Origin: AP-15 sp963832875
Lineage (GTDB): Bacteria; Pseudomonadota; Alphaproteobacteria; ATCC43930; CGMCC-115725
Direction of reading: 5' to 3'
NCBI GenBank assembly: GCA_963832875.1
Contig: CAWHWB010000005.1
Location: 186,001-250,000 of the forward strand
DNA: 64,000 nt
The position numbers and the translations under genes are program-made. Shown in pieces: positions 18,521 through 27,572 of this stretch. The first letter of the stretch is position 1, and each line of letters opens with the position of its first letter. The notes beneath the pieces were generated by a model. It was given only the letters and a program-made list of their open reading frames with translations. It was not told where the DNA came from and ran no database searches.

Positions 18521-18897
18521 TTTCATAATAAAACTTGAGATTTTGTATATTGTGAGATCCAGATCGCTGGACCACACTATGTAGCCGCCGAAACCCTATC
18601 CGACGCAAACCACTGGAAAACTGTTTCAGCGCAGCGGGCGGTCGGCCGGTAGGCGCCGAAACTGCCGGACGCGTTCCCATTGGCAAAAGTGGGGCGGCGC
18701 CGCAACCCGTCGCAGGCGGCTCCGTTCGGGCCCGCGGGCGGTCGAACGAAAGCCGACGCTTCGATAGAGGGCTCCCCGGGAAACTTGATGCCAGCGGCAA
18801 GTTCCACCCGGCGCATTCCTCAACTTTGCGATCACAACGCAGTGCGGTAAGCGCCGTCCGGTGTTGTGCGCCGCGCATGATCGTCTGCACCGCGAGG
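18521..18897. other. Intergenic region, no gene recognised
   Basis: This stretch lies between the small gene at 18898 and the MraZ operator. An AT-rich segment at 18521-18560 (TTATTATG on the minus strand) could hold a second dcw promoter. Open frames here have no recognisable protein character. Confidence 0.5.
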
Positions 18898-19122
18898 TCA
18901 GCCGGATACCGCGACCTGTTTGCTCGGCAGTCGCGGCGCAACTTCCAATCTCCCGTCGGCGATCAGCATTTTGCAATGATCGTAGAGCGCGACCTTTGCC
19001 GCCTCGGTCCGGTTATTTCCGTAAAGGCCGGTTTCGACGAGGCGGTCGAGGTACCACGCGGTCTGAATGTTGACCGATAGCGTGATCAGCTCCGATTTCA
19101 GGGGATTGACATCTCGCGCCAT
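18898..19122 (-). CDS. Small ribbon-helix-helix-like protein
   Basis: This 74-aa frame starts MARDVNPLKSELITLSVNIQ. The segment ITLSVNIQTAWYLDRLVETG, followed by GLYGNNRTEAAKVALYDHC, resembles ribbon-helix-helix proteins: a short beta strand, a helix, a loop with G-N-x-x-T/A, then a second helix. Such proteins bind DNA as dimers or act as small antitoxin-like regulators. No toxin partner is adjacent. An in-frame ATG at 19158 would add 12 residues. It lies between rnpB and the dcw promoter on the same strand. Function is not known; the fold call is from sequence pattern only. Confidence 0.55.
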   Translation of the reverse strand: MARDVNPLKSELITLSVNIQTAWYLDRLVETGLYGNNRTEAAKVALYDHCKMLIADGRLEVAPRLPSKQVAVSG

Positions 19123-19599
19123 TGCGACCGCCGATGATGAGGCCAATAACAATGCCAAAACTATGGCATAAAAACTGGAACTCTAGCGAGCGGAATTTTT
19201 GCTGGCAGCGCTTGCGACGCCAAAGGGCATCCTGCGATCGAGATCCCGAATCCCCGAATGGGCGCGCCAAGCTCGCTCCGAGCCGGAAATCGAACGGGAG
19301 TGCGGGCGATCTGGCTCTCAGATCGCCCGCTCCGTCCCCCCAAGGTGCGGTACGGAGGGCCAACGGCGCTGGCCGCAACTTCCCCCGATCGTTGGGCCGC
19401 AACCGCATCGACCGTCGCACCGACCGCACGAGGGGCAGCTTAGATGGATGATTATGGCGGGCAATTCCTCATACCGAGTTCCACAGACTTGTCCCCCGGA
19501 AAGCGCCGTTATCCCGGTTTCATCCGCCGAACCATCCACCTTCCTGTTGCGCGGCGCCATCGCCATGCGCCCGGTGCGAGGCCCAGCCGAGCCCGAGAC
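19123..19599. other. Intergenic region downstream of rnpB
   Basis: About 475 bases between the 3' end of rnpB and the small gene at 18898. Several open frames exist on both strands but none looks like a protein. An AT-rich patch at about 19140-19200 may carry the promoter of the small downstream gene. No clear terminator hairpin with a T-tract was seen after rnpB. Confidence 0.45.
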
Positions 19600-20048
19600 G
19601 TCGCCAGACGGCCTGTAAGCCGGGTTCTGTGCCGCCCCGAGCCGCCCGACGGACGGGCTTGCCGCGAGGGGCGGCGACGGCCATTCCTCTGGGGCGCCCG
19701 TTACCGGACGCCTCGTGCGACCGACCCGAGCGGCGGCGCGAGGGTCCGCCCGACACACTAGGACCGTTTCCCGTGGGATCGGTCCCGAATGCCTGCCGCT
19801 CCTACTTGGTCTTGCTCCCGGTGGGGTTTTCCCTGCCGCCGCCGTTACCGGCGGCGCGGTGCGCTCTTACCGCACCATTTCACCCTTGCCGCCCGGTCGG
19901 GGATGCCCGGCCGGGCTCGGCGGTGTCCTTTCTGTGGCACTTTCCCTGGGGTTGCCCCCGCCGGGCGTTACCCGGCACCGTACCCCCGTGGAGCCCGGAC
20001 TTTCCTCTCCCCGCGACATTGCGACGAGCGGCCGTCCGGCCGTCTGGC
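19600..20048 (-). ncRNA. rnpB: RNase P RNA, type A
   Basis: This is the catalytic RNA of RNase P, which matures tRNA 5' ends. On the minus strand the 5' side contains GGGGAGAGGAAAGTCCGGGC, the universal P4/CR-I region, and the 3' side contains GCACAGAACCCGGCTTACAG, the CR-V region. The ends form helix P1: GCCAGACGGCC (20048-20038) pairs exactly with GGCCGTCTGGC (19613-19603). GGTAACGGCG and GGGTGAAATGGTGCGGTAAG in between match the conserved core. Length about 449 nt. rnpB just upstream of mraZ is a familiar alphaproteobacterial arrangement. Confidence 0.96.
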
Positions 20049-20054
20049 ATCTCA

Positions 20055-20083
20055 GATGTGCGCGGCAGCGACCTCTTTGTCAA
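20055..20083 (-). promoter_or_regulatory. rnpB promoter
   Basis: Minus strand TTGACA (20083-20078) is separated by 17 bases from CACATC (20060-20055). The -35 is a perfect consensus and the -10 is weak. The expected start, about 7 bases after the -10, falls at 20048, exactly the first base of helix P1 of rnpB. Confidence 0.6.
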
Positions 20084-20186
20084 AGGCTCGGTCGCGGGCT
20101 GGTGACAAAAACCCGTGACAAAGGCGCGGACCCGAGGCCGACCCGACAACCTCTGGTCCCGCAAGAAGTTGCGAAGGAGGCCTGCG

Positions 20187-21137
20187 TCAGGGCGTCAAGG
20201 CGATGCCGGTCGAGGCGGCGAACCGCGTCTTGACGTTCCCGCCAAACAGCGGATTGACCAGACTGGTATTGTTGCCTTGCGTTGCCGCGACCGCCGTCGG
20301 GCATGCTAGATAGGGTGAGATAAAGGTGTTGTGCGCTGCATTGCGCGACTCGACTGCAAGGCAGATGGGTGCGACTTCGAGGTCCATCGCATCAATCGTG
20401 TTGGCAAAGCTGTAGCCGTTCTCGATCAAGAGGCCAACCCCGCCTCTGGCGCTTGCCGAGCCGGCGCCGCTGATATTGCAAATCTGAGTCTGCTCCAGCG
20501 CGATCCCGGCCGCGCCGCCAGCCGAATCGGCGATCGCGAAAATCTGCGAATTCAGCACGTAGTTCAGCTGCAGGCCGCCGGCGCGCCGGCCCCCATTGGC
20601 GTTGTTGACGATCAGATGATCGATCTTCATCGAGTTTTGCGCGTCGGCAAAGTCACCTTCTCCGATAACGACCGCATAGCTGTCGCTGTTGGCATTGACG
20701 AACAAGGTTCCTTGCTCGTTGAAATAAAAACATCCCTTTGGCGACTCTACTGTACCGCCTGAGCAGTGGATCTCCAACACCGGTTCCGAGGAGATTGTGT
20801 TGCCGTCGAGAACAGCGCCCATCGAAATCAACCGAAACCCGGTGTCGGCGCGCGCTTTGTAATCGATGACCAAGGTCCTGGTGAGTTTATACCTCCCGTG
20901 GGGGAGGAACAACGGCTCGTCGGCGGAGAGAGCGGCGGCCAGCGCCCGATTGACTGCGCCGGTATCGTCGGTGGCGCCGTTGCCGGTGGCGCCGAAACAG
21001 CGCACATCGATCCATGGGTTGGCGGCGCAGACGGCGGCGCTGAGGGGTGCGGGGTTGGCTCCGCCGGCCTCGGCGCGCAACGGCGCCGCCACCATTCCGA
21101 ACAAAGAGAGAACGATGCAGACGTAACGGCGGATCAT
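20187..21137 (-). CDS. Secreted pectate-lyase-superfamily beta-helix protein
   Basis: An N-terminal signal peptide (MIRRYVCIVLSLFGMVAAPL, cleavage near RAEA) precedes a domain starting WIDVRCFGATGNGATDDTGA, the hallmark of the Pectate_lyase_3/glycosyl hydrolase 28-like family also found in phage tailspikes. The rest is repetitive, with short strands rich in N, G, I and V (KIDHLIVNNANGG, LQLNYVLNSQIFAIAD), consistent with a right-handed beta helix. ATG 21137 is chosen over 21152 because AGGAGA sits just upstream. At 316 aa it is short for an enzyme, and catalytic residues could not be assigned. The substrate is unknown; a surface polysaccharide is plausible. The gene is alone, between rnpB and a transporter. 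Confidence 0.75.
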   Translation of the reverse strand: MIRRYVCIVLSLFGMVAAPLRAEAGGANPAPLSAAVCAANPWIDVRCFGATGNGATDDTGAVNRALAAALSADEPLFLPHGRYKLTRTLVIDYKARADTGFRLISMGAVLDGNTISSEPVLEIHCSGGTVESPKGCFYFNEQGTLFVNANSDSYAVVIGEGDFADAQNSMKIDHLIVNNANGGRRAGGLQLNYVLNSQIFAIADSAGGAAGIALEQTQICNISGAGSASARGGVGLLIENGYSFANTIDAMDLEVAPICLAVESRNAAHNTFISPYLACPTAVAATQGNNTSLVNPLFGGNVKTRFAASTGIALTP

Positions 21138-21280
21138 GCTGTCTCCTCTCACGAGTGGCCCTCGCTGCCGATGCCGCCAAGGGCTACCGCTTACCCTGGA
21201 AACAGCTTAAATCCGCCGTTCATGTTATGTCCAGGAAAAAACTCTCAATGCGAGCAAATTTTCCCCGGAACCCCCAAATG

Positions 21281-21296
21281 AGAGAAAATGTTCTCT
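21281..21296. promoter_or_regulatory. Palindrome in AT-rich intergenic region
   Basis: AGAGAA-AATG-TTCTCT is a perfect 6-bp inverted repeat with a 4-base spacer, in an AT-rich patch (about 21200-21340) of otherwise GC-rich DNA. It lies upstream of the beta-helix gene and downstream of the EamA gene, both on the minus strand. It looks like an operator half-site pair, but no partner regulator was identified. Confidence 0.4.
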
Positions 21297-21347
21297 TATC
21301 ACGGCATAAAATCTCATCGAGCGCGCTATGATAGTCAGGGCGAGATG

Positions 21348-22301
21348 TCAGCGCACGCGCGGCTCGCGGACGAGCGCGTGCAGCGCGATACCGCTGAGGA
21401 TCATGCCGGCGCCGACAATCCGTCCGAGGCTCAGCCTTTCCCCCAACGCCAGCACGCCAACGCCGACTACGGTGACCAGCTCGCAATTGGCGATGACCGC
21501 GTAGCTGGCCGGACCGAGACGAGGCACGCTGAACGAAAATAGCGTCACGGTCAGCGCCCCCGGACCGAGCGCGATGATCACGATCAACAGCCAGATTCCC
21601 GGCGCGGCCGGGATGTCGAGACCGAGAAAGAGGCTGGCGCCGGCAAAGCTGACGACGAGCCCGAGATAAAGGAACACCGCGCCGATCAGCGGCGGGTGTC
21701 GCCGCATCAGCACCGAATTGGCAGCGAGATAGAGCGCGTAGATCACCGGGGAAGGCAAAATCCACATCAACCCGCGCGGATCGAGGCCGCCCTGGCGCAG
21801 CCCCGGAACGGTGATCAGCGCGGCGCCGAGGAGGATCAGCGCCACGCACAGCACCGCCCGGCTGCGGATCGGCCGCTTAAAGATCAGCCGGTCGAGGACC
21901 AGCGTCAGCGCCGGGTAGGTGTAGAACAGCAGGACCGCAATGCTGGTGTCGAGGGTGTGCAGACTTTCCCAGAAGCACAGGGTCTGTCCCGCGCCCAGCG
22001 TTGCGCCGACCAGCGAAATTCGCCACGCGCCGCCGCGCAGGGCTAGGCCGAAATCGTGCCCGACCGCCGCCGCCGCCACGGTCAGCGGGACCAGCGCCAA
22101 GCCATATCGCCAGATCAGCATCGAGGGGGCGCTGATCCCGGCCTTGTAGAGCTGCAACGTCATGATCGGCATGAACCCGACCATCACGCTGCCGGCGACC
22201 GCAGCCAGCCCCGCGTGCCATGTTCGCAGTGGTCCCGCCGCTGCTGCGGCAATCTTCGCCGTTGAGCCGGCGGTAGGCTGCGGCGGCTCCGCCGCGCTCA
22301 A
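21348..22301 (-). CDS. EamA-family DMT transporter
   Basis: A polytopic inner-membrane protein of the drug/metabolite transporter superfamily. Ten hydrophobic segments can be counted from about residue 29 (LAAVAGSVMVGFMPIM) to residue 310, arranged as two EamA repeats of five. LYKAGISAPSMLIWRYGLAL and the C-terminal ALGERLSLGRIVGAGMILSGI are typical of the two halves. Members export amino acids, metabolites or drugs; the substrate cannot be told here. Length 317 aa. It is 24 bases downstream of the amidohydrolase gene on the same strand and may share its transcript. Confidence 0.88.
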   Translation of the reverse strand: MSAAEPPQPTAGSTAKIAAAAAGPLRTWHAGLAAVAGSVMVGFMPIMTLQLYKAGISAPSMLIWRYGLALVPLTVAAAAVGHDFGLALRGGAWRISLVGATLGAGQTLCFWESLHTLDTSIAVLLFYTYPALTLVLDRLIFKRPIRSRAVLCVALILLGAALITVPGLRQGGLDPRGLMWILPSPVIYALYLAANSVLMRRHPPLIGAVFLYLGLVVSFAGASLFLGLDIPAAPGIWLLIVIIALGPGALTVTLFSFSVPRLGPASYAVIANCELVTVVGVGVLALGERLSLGRIVGAGMILSGIALHALVREPRVR

Positions 22302-22325
22302 CTTCGTGTGCGGGAGCTGCGGTTT

Positions 22326-23479
22326 CTACTCGCCCGACCTCTCATACCAGATCCGCCCATCCTTCAGCGTCATCTGAGCGATCAGCCGGCGCTTGGCGGT
22401 GACGGTATTGCCGTCGCTGTCGCGCAACAGGAAGTTGCCGTCGCGCAGCTCGAACAGGACGATGTCGGCGTTGGCCCCGGGTGCCAGAGTGCCGACCGTG
22501 CCCTCATAGCCGAGGATCTTCGCCGGCGCCGCGGTCGAGCGCATGACCAGATCGTCGAGCGACATGCCGAAATGCAGCAGTTTCGACATCGTCGTCGGCA
22601 GGTCCCACACCGGTCCCTGCGTCGCGCTGGTGAAGGTCAAGTCGGTCGAGATCGTGTCCGGCAGAAAGCCTTGATCGAGCGCCTTCTCGATCAGCGGAAA
22701 GCTGAAATGGTTGCGGCCGTGGGCGCAGTCGAAGATGATGCCGTGACGCTGCGCCTCGACGACCTCTTTCAGCACCAATTGCTTTTCCTGACCCATGATG
22801 CCGTGCGCGCGGCCGTGATAGCAGTGGGTGACGATGTCGCCGGGCTTCATATGGGCCGAGCAATTCGGGCAATGGGATCGGCGAGTCGGTGATGTGCATC
22901 ATCATCGGCACGCCGCCGGCCATGTCCGCGGTGCGGCGCGCCAATCTGACCGGCTCGGTGGTGTATTCCCAAACCAGGCCCGGCCCGTAGCGCAGCTTGA
23001 CGCCGATCGCCAGATCCGGGTTTTCGCTGATGGTGCGGGCGCAGCCCTCGGGGTCGGCATAGGGGAAATGCGACGAGTTCGCCGCCGCGCGCGGTGCCGA
23101 CGATGCCGATCGCCGACAGATTGACAAAGGCGCGGGTGCGGGTGCGCACCTCGCGGTCGATGACCTGGCGCAATCCGGCAAAAGTCGCCGAGCCGGTGCT
23201 GCCGGCGTCGCACAGCGTGGTGACCCCGCTCGCCTTGCAGAAGCGGTCGGTGTCGCCCGCCATGTCATGCGCGTTGACGAAAATATGGGCATGGATGTCG
23301 ACCAGCCCCGGCGTCACCAGCCGGCCCCGGGCGCTGATCGTGCGGCGCGCCTCCGCGGTCGGCAGCGCGGGCGCCACGGCCGCGATCTTGCCGCCGGCGA
23401 TGCCGATGTCCATGACGCCGCGCAGCCCGGCGGCGGGATCGAGCACCTCGCCACCCGAGACCAGCAGATCGTATTTCAT
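22326..23479 (-). CDS. Amidohydrolase/deacetylase metallohydrolase, two frameshifts
   Basis: The start MKYDLLVSGGEVLDPAAGLR (23479) and TPGLVDIHAHIF with the metal-binding HxH mark the amidohydrolase superfamily, close to the dihydroorotase/deacetylase-like group. Three frames carry consecutive pieces: SAIGIVGTARGGEL, then SHFPYADPEG to MMMHITDSPIPLPELL, then HMKPGDIVTHCYHGRAHG, FDCAHGRNHFSFP and PDTISTDL. Removing one G near 23075 and one near 22856 restores 383 aa with all metal ligands. The C-terminus (TLAPGANADIVLFELRDGNF) is the usual beta-sandwich end. Substrate unknown, perhaps an N-acyl-D-amino acid or cyclic amide. Confidence 0.85.
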
Positions 23480-23655
23480 TCCCGCCCCCTCTCGTTGACG
23501 CCGGTTCGCCATGGTCCGTGATCGGTGCGGCGCTGACAACCCCGAGCCGGCGCCGGCGCGCAGCACAGCCTCCCGGCCGACGCAACCGCGCGAGCATTGT
23601 CTTGGCGCATCCCTCCGCCTTAAAGTCCGGCTTTTGCCCAAATCGGAGGCAAGGC

Positions 23656-25156
23656 TTGGATCAGGCGATCGCGGACCAGCAGCGGCCCACTTCGGTCGTC
23701 CTGCGCCGCGGCATGGTGCTGATGGCGGCGCTGATGGCGACGTTCATGGCCGCGGTCGAGAGCAGCATCGTCGCCACCGCGATGCCGACGATCGTCGGCG
23801 ATCTCGGCGGCTTTCGACTGTTCAGCTGGGTATTCGCGGCCTATCTGCTGACGATGGCGGTGACGGTGCCGATCTATGGCCGGCTCGCCGACATTTACGG
23901 GCGCAAGCGAGTTCTTCGTCGGCACCGGCATCTTTCTGTTCGGCACCACCCTATGCGGCTTTGCCCGGACCATGGTCGTGCTGGTGATATTTCGCGCCAT
24001 CCAAGGGATCGGCGCCGGTGCAATCCAGCCGATCGCCAGCACCGTCATCGGCGACATCTACACTCCGGCCGAGCGCGCCCGCGTGCAGGGCTATCTGTCG
24101 AGTGTGTTCGGGGTGTCGGCGATCATCGGCCCGGCACTCGGCGCCTTTCTGGTCGTGCACGTGAATTGGGCGCTGGTGTTCTGGGTCAATCTGCCGATCG
24201 GCGCCGCCAGCATCGCGATGTTCGCGGTCTATCTGCCCGAGCGCATCGAGCGCCGCCAGCACCGCATCGATTATCTCGGCGCCGTTCTGCTGATCGTCGG
24301 CGTCGGCGCGCCGATGCTGGCGCTGGTGCAGGCGCGCAGCCTCGATACTGGCAGCATCGCCTCGCTGGTCGGGCTCGGCCTGGCCATGCTGCTGGCACTC
24401 TTCGTGCACGAGGCGCGCGCCCCCGAGCCGATGGTGCCGTTCCGGCTGTGGCGCAACCGGGTCGTCGCGCTGGCCAATTTCGGCATCTTCGGCACCGGAT
24501 CGACGATGATGGCGGTCAGCGCGTTTCTGCCGACCTATGTTCAAGGGGTGATGGGCCGCAGCCCGGCCGTCGCCGGACTGGTGCTCGGCTGCATGTCGGT
24601 CAGCTGGATGTTCGCCTCGTTCGCCGCCGGCCGGCTGATGATCCGCACTTCCTATCGCCTCGCCGCGGCCCTCGGCGGCATAGCACTGGCCATCGGCGCC
24701 GCACTCCTGACCCTGCTGCAGCCGACAAGCGGCATTGCCTCGGCGGCGGCTGGCTCGCTGGTCATGGGTGTCGGCATGGGCGCCTGCAACACCGCCTTTT
24801 TGGTCTCGATCCAGGCCAGCGTCGGCTGGAGCGAGCGCGGCGTCGCCACCGGCTCAAACATGTTCATGCGGGTGATTGGCCAGGCTTTTGGCGCCGCCCT
24901 TGGCGGAGCGATCCTCAATTTCGGCGTCTTCCGGCGGGTGCCCGAGGCGGCCGACGCCGTCAACCGGCTGTTGGAGCCGGCGCTGCGCCACGGTCTCGGC
25001 GCTGGCGAGATCGCCCGCTTGACCGATGCGGTGGCGGCCTCGTTGCACGAGGTTTATCTGGTCGCGACATTGATCGCGGTTCTGACCTTCCTTGTCGCGT
25101 TGAGCTTTCCGGCGCGGCTGAGCCCGTTGCGTCCAGCGACCCAGGCCGGGCGTTGA
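23656..25156 (+). CDS. DHA2-family MFS transporter, frameshifted
   Basis: A 14-segment drug:H+ antiporter of the EmrB/QacA type. The first frame gives MVLMAALMATFMAAVESSIV, ATAMPTIVGDLGG and YGRLADIYGRKRV. The second frame continues FFVGTGIFLFGTTLCGFART, then RAIQGIGAGAIQP (motif C region) to the end at 25156. The break is near 23905-23915 and is repaired by losing one base or gaining two. The start is taken as TTG 23656 because GGAGG lies 6 bases upstream; no in-frame ATG fits. Repaired length is about 500 aa. It is divergent from the amidohydrolase gene. Confidence 0.85.
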
Positions 25157-25211
25157 GCCGCCGCCGCATCGGCCTATAATCGGGCCAAATCGTTTAACGG
25201 AGGAGAACGCC

Positions 25212-26178
25212 ATGGCGGTCACACTCGGAACCGACGGCTTCCGCTATCAGGTGGTCGACGATTGGGCCAAATTGCCCGACGGGTGGAAATGGGACGCCGA
25301 CGTCGCCGCAGTCGGGGTCGACCGGCACGACAACGTCTATGCCTTCAGCCGCGGCGCCCACCCGATGATGGTGTTCGACCGCAACGGCCATTTCCTGCGC
25401 TCGTGGGGTGAGGGCGTTTTCCATCGCCCGCACGGCGTCCACATGGCCGCGGACGACACGCTCTTTCTGACCGATGACGGCGACCATACGGTGCGCAAAT
25501 GCACCCTCGAGGGCCGGGTGCTGCTGACCCTCGGCATTGCCGGCAAGCCCACCCCCTATATGAGCGGCGAGCCGTTCCACCGCTGCACCCATACGGCGCT
25601 CTCGCCGCAGGGCGAGATCTACGTCTCCGACGGCTACGGCAATTCGCGCGTCCACAAATATTCGCCCGAGGGCAAATTGCTGACCTCGTGGGGCGAGCCC
25701 GGCACCGATCCCGGTCAGTTCAACATTCCGCACAATGTGTGCTGCGACCCCGATGGCTGGGTCTATGTCGCCGACCGCGAAAACCACCGCATCCAGGTGT
25801 TCGACGGCAACGGCAAATACGAGGCGCAATGGAACAACATGCACCGGCCGTCCGGCCTCTACATGGAGGGCGGAACGAGGACGCCGCGCTTCTACATCGG
25901 CGAGATCGGCGGCGGCATGGGCGTCAATTACGATCTGCCCAATATCGGCCCGCGGGTCAGCATCTATTCGCACGAGGGCGAGATGCTGGCTCGGCTCGGC
26001 ACCCGCCCGGCCGGCCTCGAACCGGGCCAGTTCATGTCGCCACACGGCCTCGCCGTCGATTCCCGCGGCGACATCTATGTGGGCGAAGTCTCGTTCACCA
26101 ACTGGGGCAACCGTTACCGCAGCCAAGAGCTTCCCCCCCGGCCTGCGCGCCCTCCAAAAACTGGTCAAGGTGGACTAG
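25212..26178 (+). CDS. NHL-repeat protein, alpha-amidating lyase-like, frameshifted at 3' end
   Basis: Repeated NHL motifs are visible: VGVDRHDNVYAFSRGAHPMM, RPHGVHMAADDTLFLTDDGD, IPHNVCCDPDGWVYVADREN and SPHGLAVDSRGDIYVGEVSF. They predict a six-bladed beta propeller. The best family match is bacterial peptidyl-alpha-hydroxyglycine alpha-amidating-lyase-like proteins; enzymatic activity in bacteria is unproven. There is no signal peptide. The uncorrected frame runs on into a GIY-YIG domain. Removing one C from the seven-C run at 26133-26139 gives the normal family end LRALQKLVKVD and stop at 26176-26178 (321 aa). ATG 25212 has GGAGGAGA upstream. Confidence 0.85.
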
Positions 26179-26199
26179 GTGCAGGTGCCTCTGAAGCTC

Positions 26200-26250
26200 C
26201 CGTCATCCTGAGGAGCGCGCAAAGGGGGCGTCTCGAAGGACGCACCGCAG
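26200..26250. repeat. REP-like extragenic palindrome
   Basis: The sequence CATCCTGAGGAGCGCGC followed by GGGCGTCTCGAAGGACG forms an imperfect hairpin (TCCTGAGGAGCGC against GCGTCTCGAAGGA). Related CCTGAGGAGC...GCGTCTCGAAGGA elements are abundant between genes in Bradyrhizobium and other alphaproteobacteria. It lies directly between the NHL gene and a GIY-YIG gene. Confidence 0.7.
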
Positions 26251-26258
26251 CGCCCTCT

Positions 26259-26514
26259 GTGGGAAAATCCGTCGGCGCCTACTTTTACATTCTGCGTTGT
26301 GCTGACGGCTCATACTACGCCGGGACAACGGTGGGGAGCTTGGAACGACGAGTGGCTGAGCATGAGATCGGCGCTTACGATGGCTATAGAGCCCGCCGAC
26401 GACCGGTCGCGCCGGTGTTCCATCAGGATTTTGAACCCCTCGACGACGCTGCTGCGGCCGAGCAGCAAGTCAAAGGCCGCTCGACGTCTTAAGTCAAGGC
26501 GACCCGGCGCCTGA
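26259..26514 (+). CDS. Small GIY-YIG nuclease-like protein, probably frameshifted
   Basis: GAYFYILRCADGSYYAGTTV is the Y-I-L-R-C...YYxG variant of the GIY-YIG motif. LERRVAEHEIGAYDGYRARR and the Glu in AAEQQVKGRS match the small single-domain UPF0213/YhbQ-like family of nucleases, about 85-100 aa. The probable start is GTG 26259. The frame stops at 26492. A one-base loss near 26480 would extend it to RRLKSRRPGA and stop at 26514. Family members act on DNA with poorly known roles. The link to the REP-like repeat immediately upstream is noted but not proven functional. Confidence 0.7.
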
Positions 26515-26702
26515 ACGCATTCGGAATGGTCGGGTTTACGGCAAAAAACGACAACAGAGTGTAAATTCCTGTCTATAAGGAAACGGATATCTGATCTCAG
26601 CCCGATAAAACTGGTAAAACAGGAGATGCGGGAGGAGCAGGGACGGCGAGCTCCTCGCCACTCGGCCCGGCGGGGTGCGCCGGGCCGGAGCGGATCACTG
26701 CG

Positions 26703-27536
26703 TCAGTTCGGGTGGAAAACGAGGGTGCGCAGCTCGATGCTTTCGCGCGGGAAGGCGTCGGGCGGGGTGGTCGGATCGGTGAACGCGGTGTGCGGCATAA
26801 AGCGCGCGCGCCCGTCGGTCTTGGTGTCGGCGATTTTGAGCAGCAGCGCCTGGTCGCGGCGCATCTCGGGCACGTAATACCATTCATGCGCCGGGTTCCA
26901 CGTCACCGAATAGGTCTCGCCGACCCGGTCGCGATAGACGAGGTCCGAGGGCACTAGATCCTCCGGATCGACCGTGCGCGCGTCGCAGACGGCGAGCGGC
27001 GCGTCCTGCAAGGGCCCGCGGATCGGGCGCCACAGATTGATCACCTGGACCCGGCCCTTGAGCAACTCCTCGGCGTCGTCCGGTATCAGGTCGCGGACCC
27101 GTTGCGGGCCGGAACGCGCGGTGTGATCGACATGGACGCGGGTCGCCGGCTGGCGCGGCCCGCCGGCCGAGCGGTCCTGCACGCCCGGCACGCGGCGGCG
27201 CTGCAGGTGGTCGAAGATAAAGACTCGGCTGGCGCCGGTCTTCTCGATCAGAAAGCGCTCGGCTTCCGGGTAGTAGACCCGCCGCACCTCGTCGTCGTCC
27301 CAGAAATCTTTGACCGCGGTCTTCTGCTCAACCAGCGCGAAGCCCTGGCGGTCGAGGTCAATTTCAGCTGCGATCGGCCGCATGTCGCGGATCGGCACCC
27401 GGTGCGGCTCGTGCGTCATGTTCGAGCGATGCTCGCCGGGCGCGCTCTCATAGGCGTAATAGCGCGGGCGCTCGGCCATCGGCTTCAGGTAGTTGAGCTC
27501 GCCCTCGACGAACGGCAGGTCGGCAAAGCTGGTCAT
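26703..27536 (-). CDS. CmcJ/AsaB-like family protein
   Basis: The 277-aa protein matches the family of CmcJ (cephamycin 7-alpha-methoxylation partner) and fungal AsaB/gibberellin-desaturase-like proteins. Features are the N-terminal LNYLKPMAERPRYYAYE, the acid/His pair in VHVDHTARSG, VINLWRPIRGPLQDAPLAVCDAR, then SVTWNPAHEWYYVPEMRRDQ and the family end SIELRTLVFHPN. Several members are thought to be iron/2-oxoglutarate-type enzymes; the HxDH-like motif here fits metal binding. No biosynthetic cluster surrounds it, so its substrate is unknown. It is preceded by two small DUF1127-type genes on the same strand. Confidence 0.85.
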   Translation of the reverse strand: MTSFADLPFVEGELNYLKPMAERPRYYAYESAPGEHRSNMTHEPHRVPIRDMRPIAAEIDLDRQGFALVEQKTAVKDFWDDDEVRRVYYPEAERFLIEKTGASRVFIFDHLQRRRVPGVQDRSAGGPRQPATRVHVDHTARSGPQRVRDLIPDDAEELLKGRVQVINLWRPIRGPLQDAPLAVCDARTVDPEDLVPSDLVYRDRVGETYSVTWNPAHEWYYVPEMRRDQALLLKIADTKTDGRARFMPHTAFTDPTTPPDAFPRESIELRTLVFHPN

Positions 27537-27572
27537 GGTTCGGTGCTCCTTGGTGATTGCGACGAGCGCGGT

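Noticed and set aside
18231..18941. A 236-aa minus-strand frame covering the dcw promoter
   Set aside because: It runs through mraZ in another frame and through the MraZ operator, with no recognisable domain.
19640..20060. Open frames inside the rnpB region on both strands
   Set aside because: The sequence is fully explained by RNase P RNA with its P1 helix and conserved cores.
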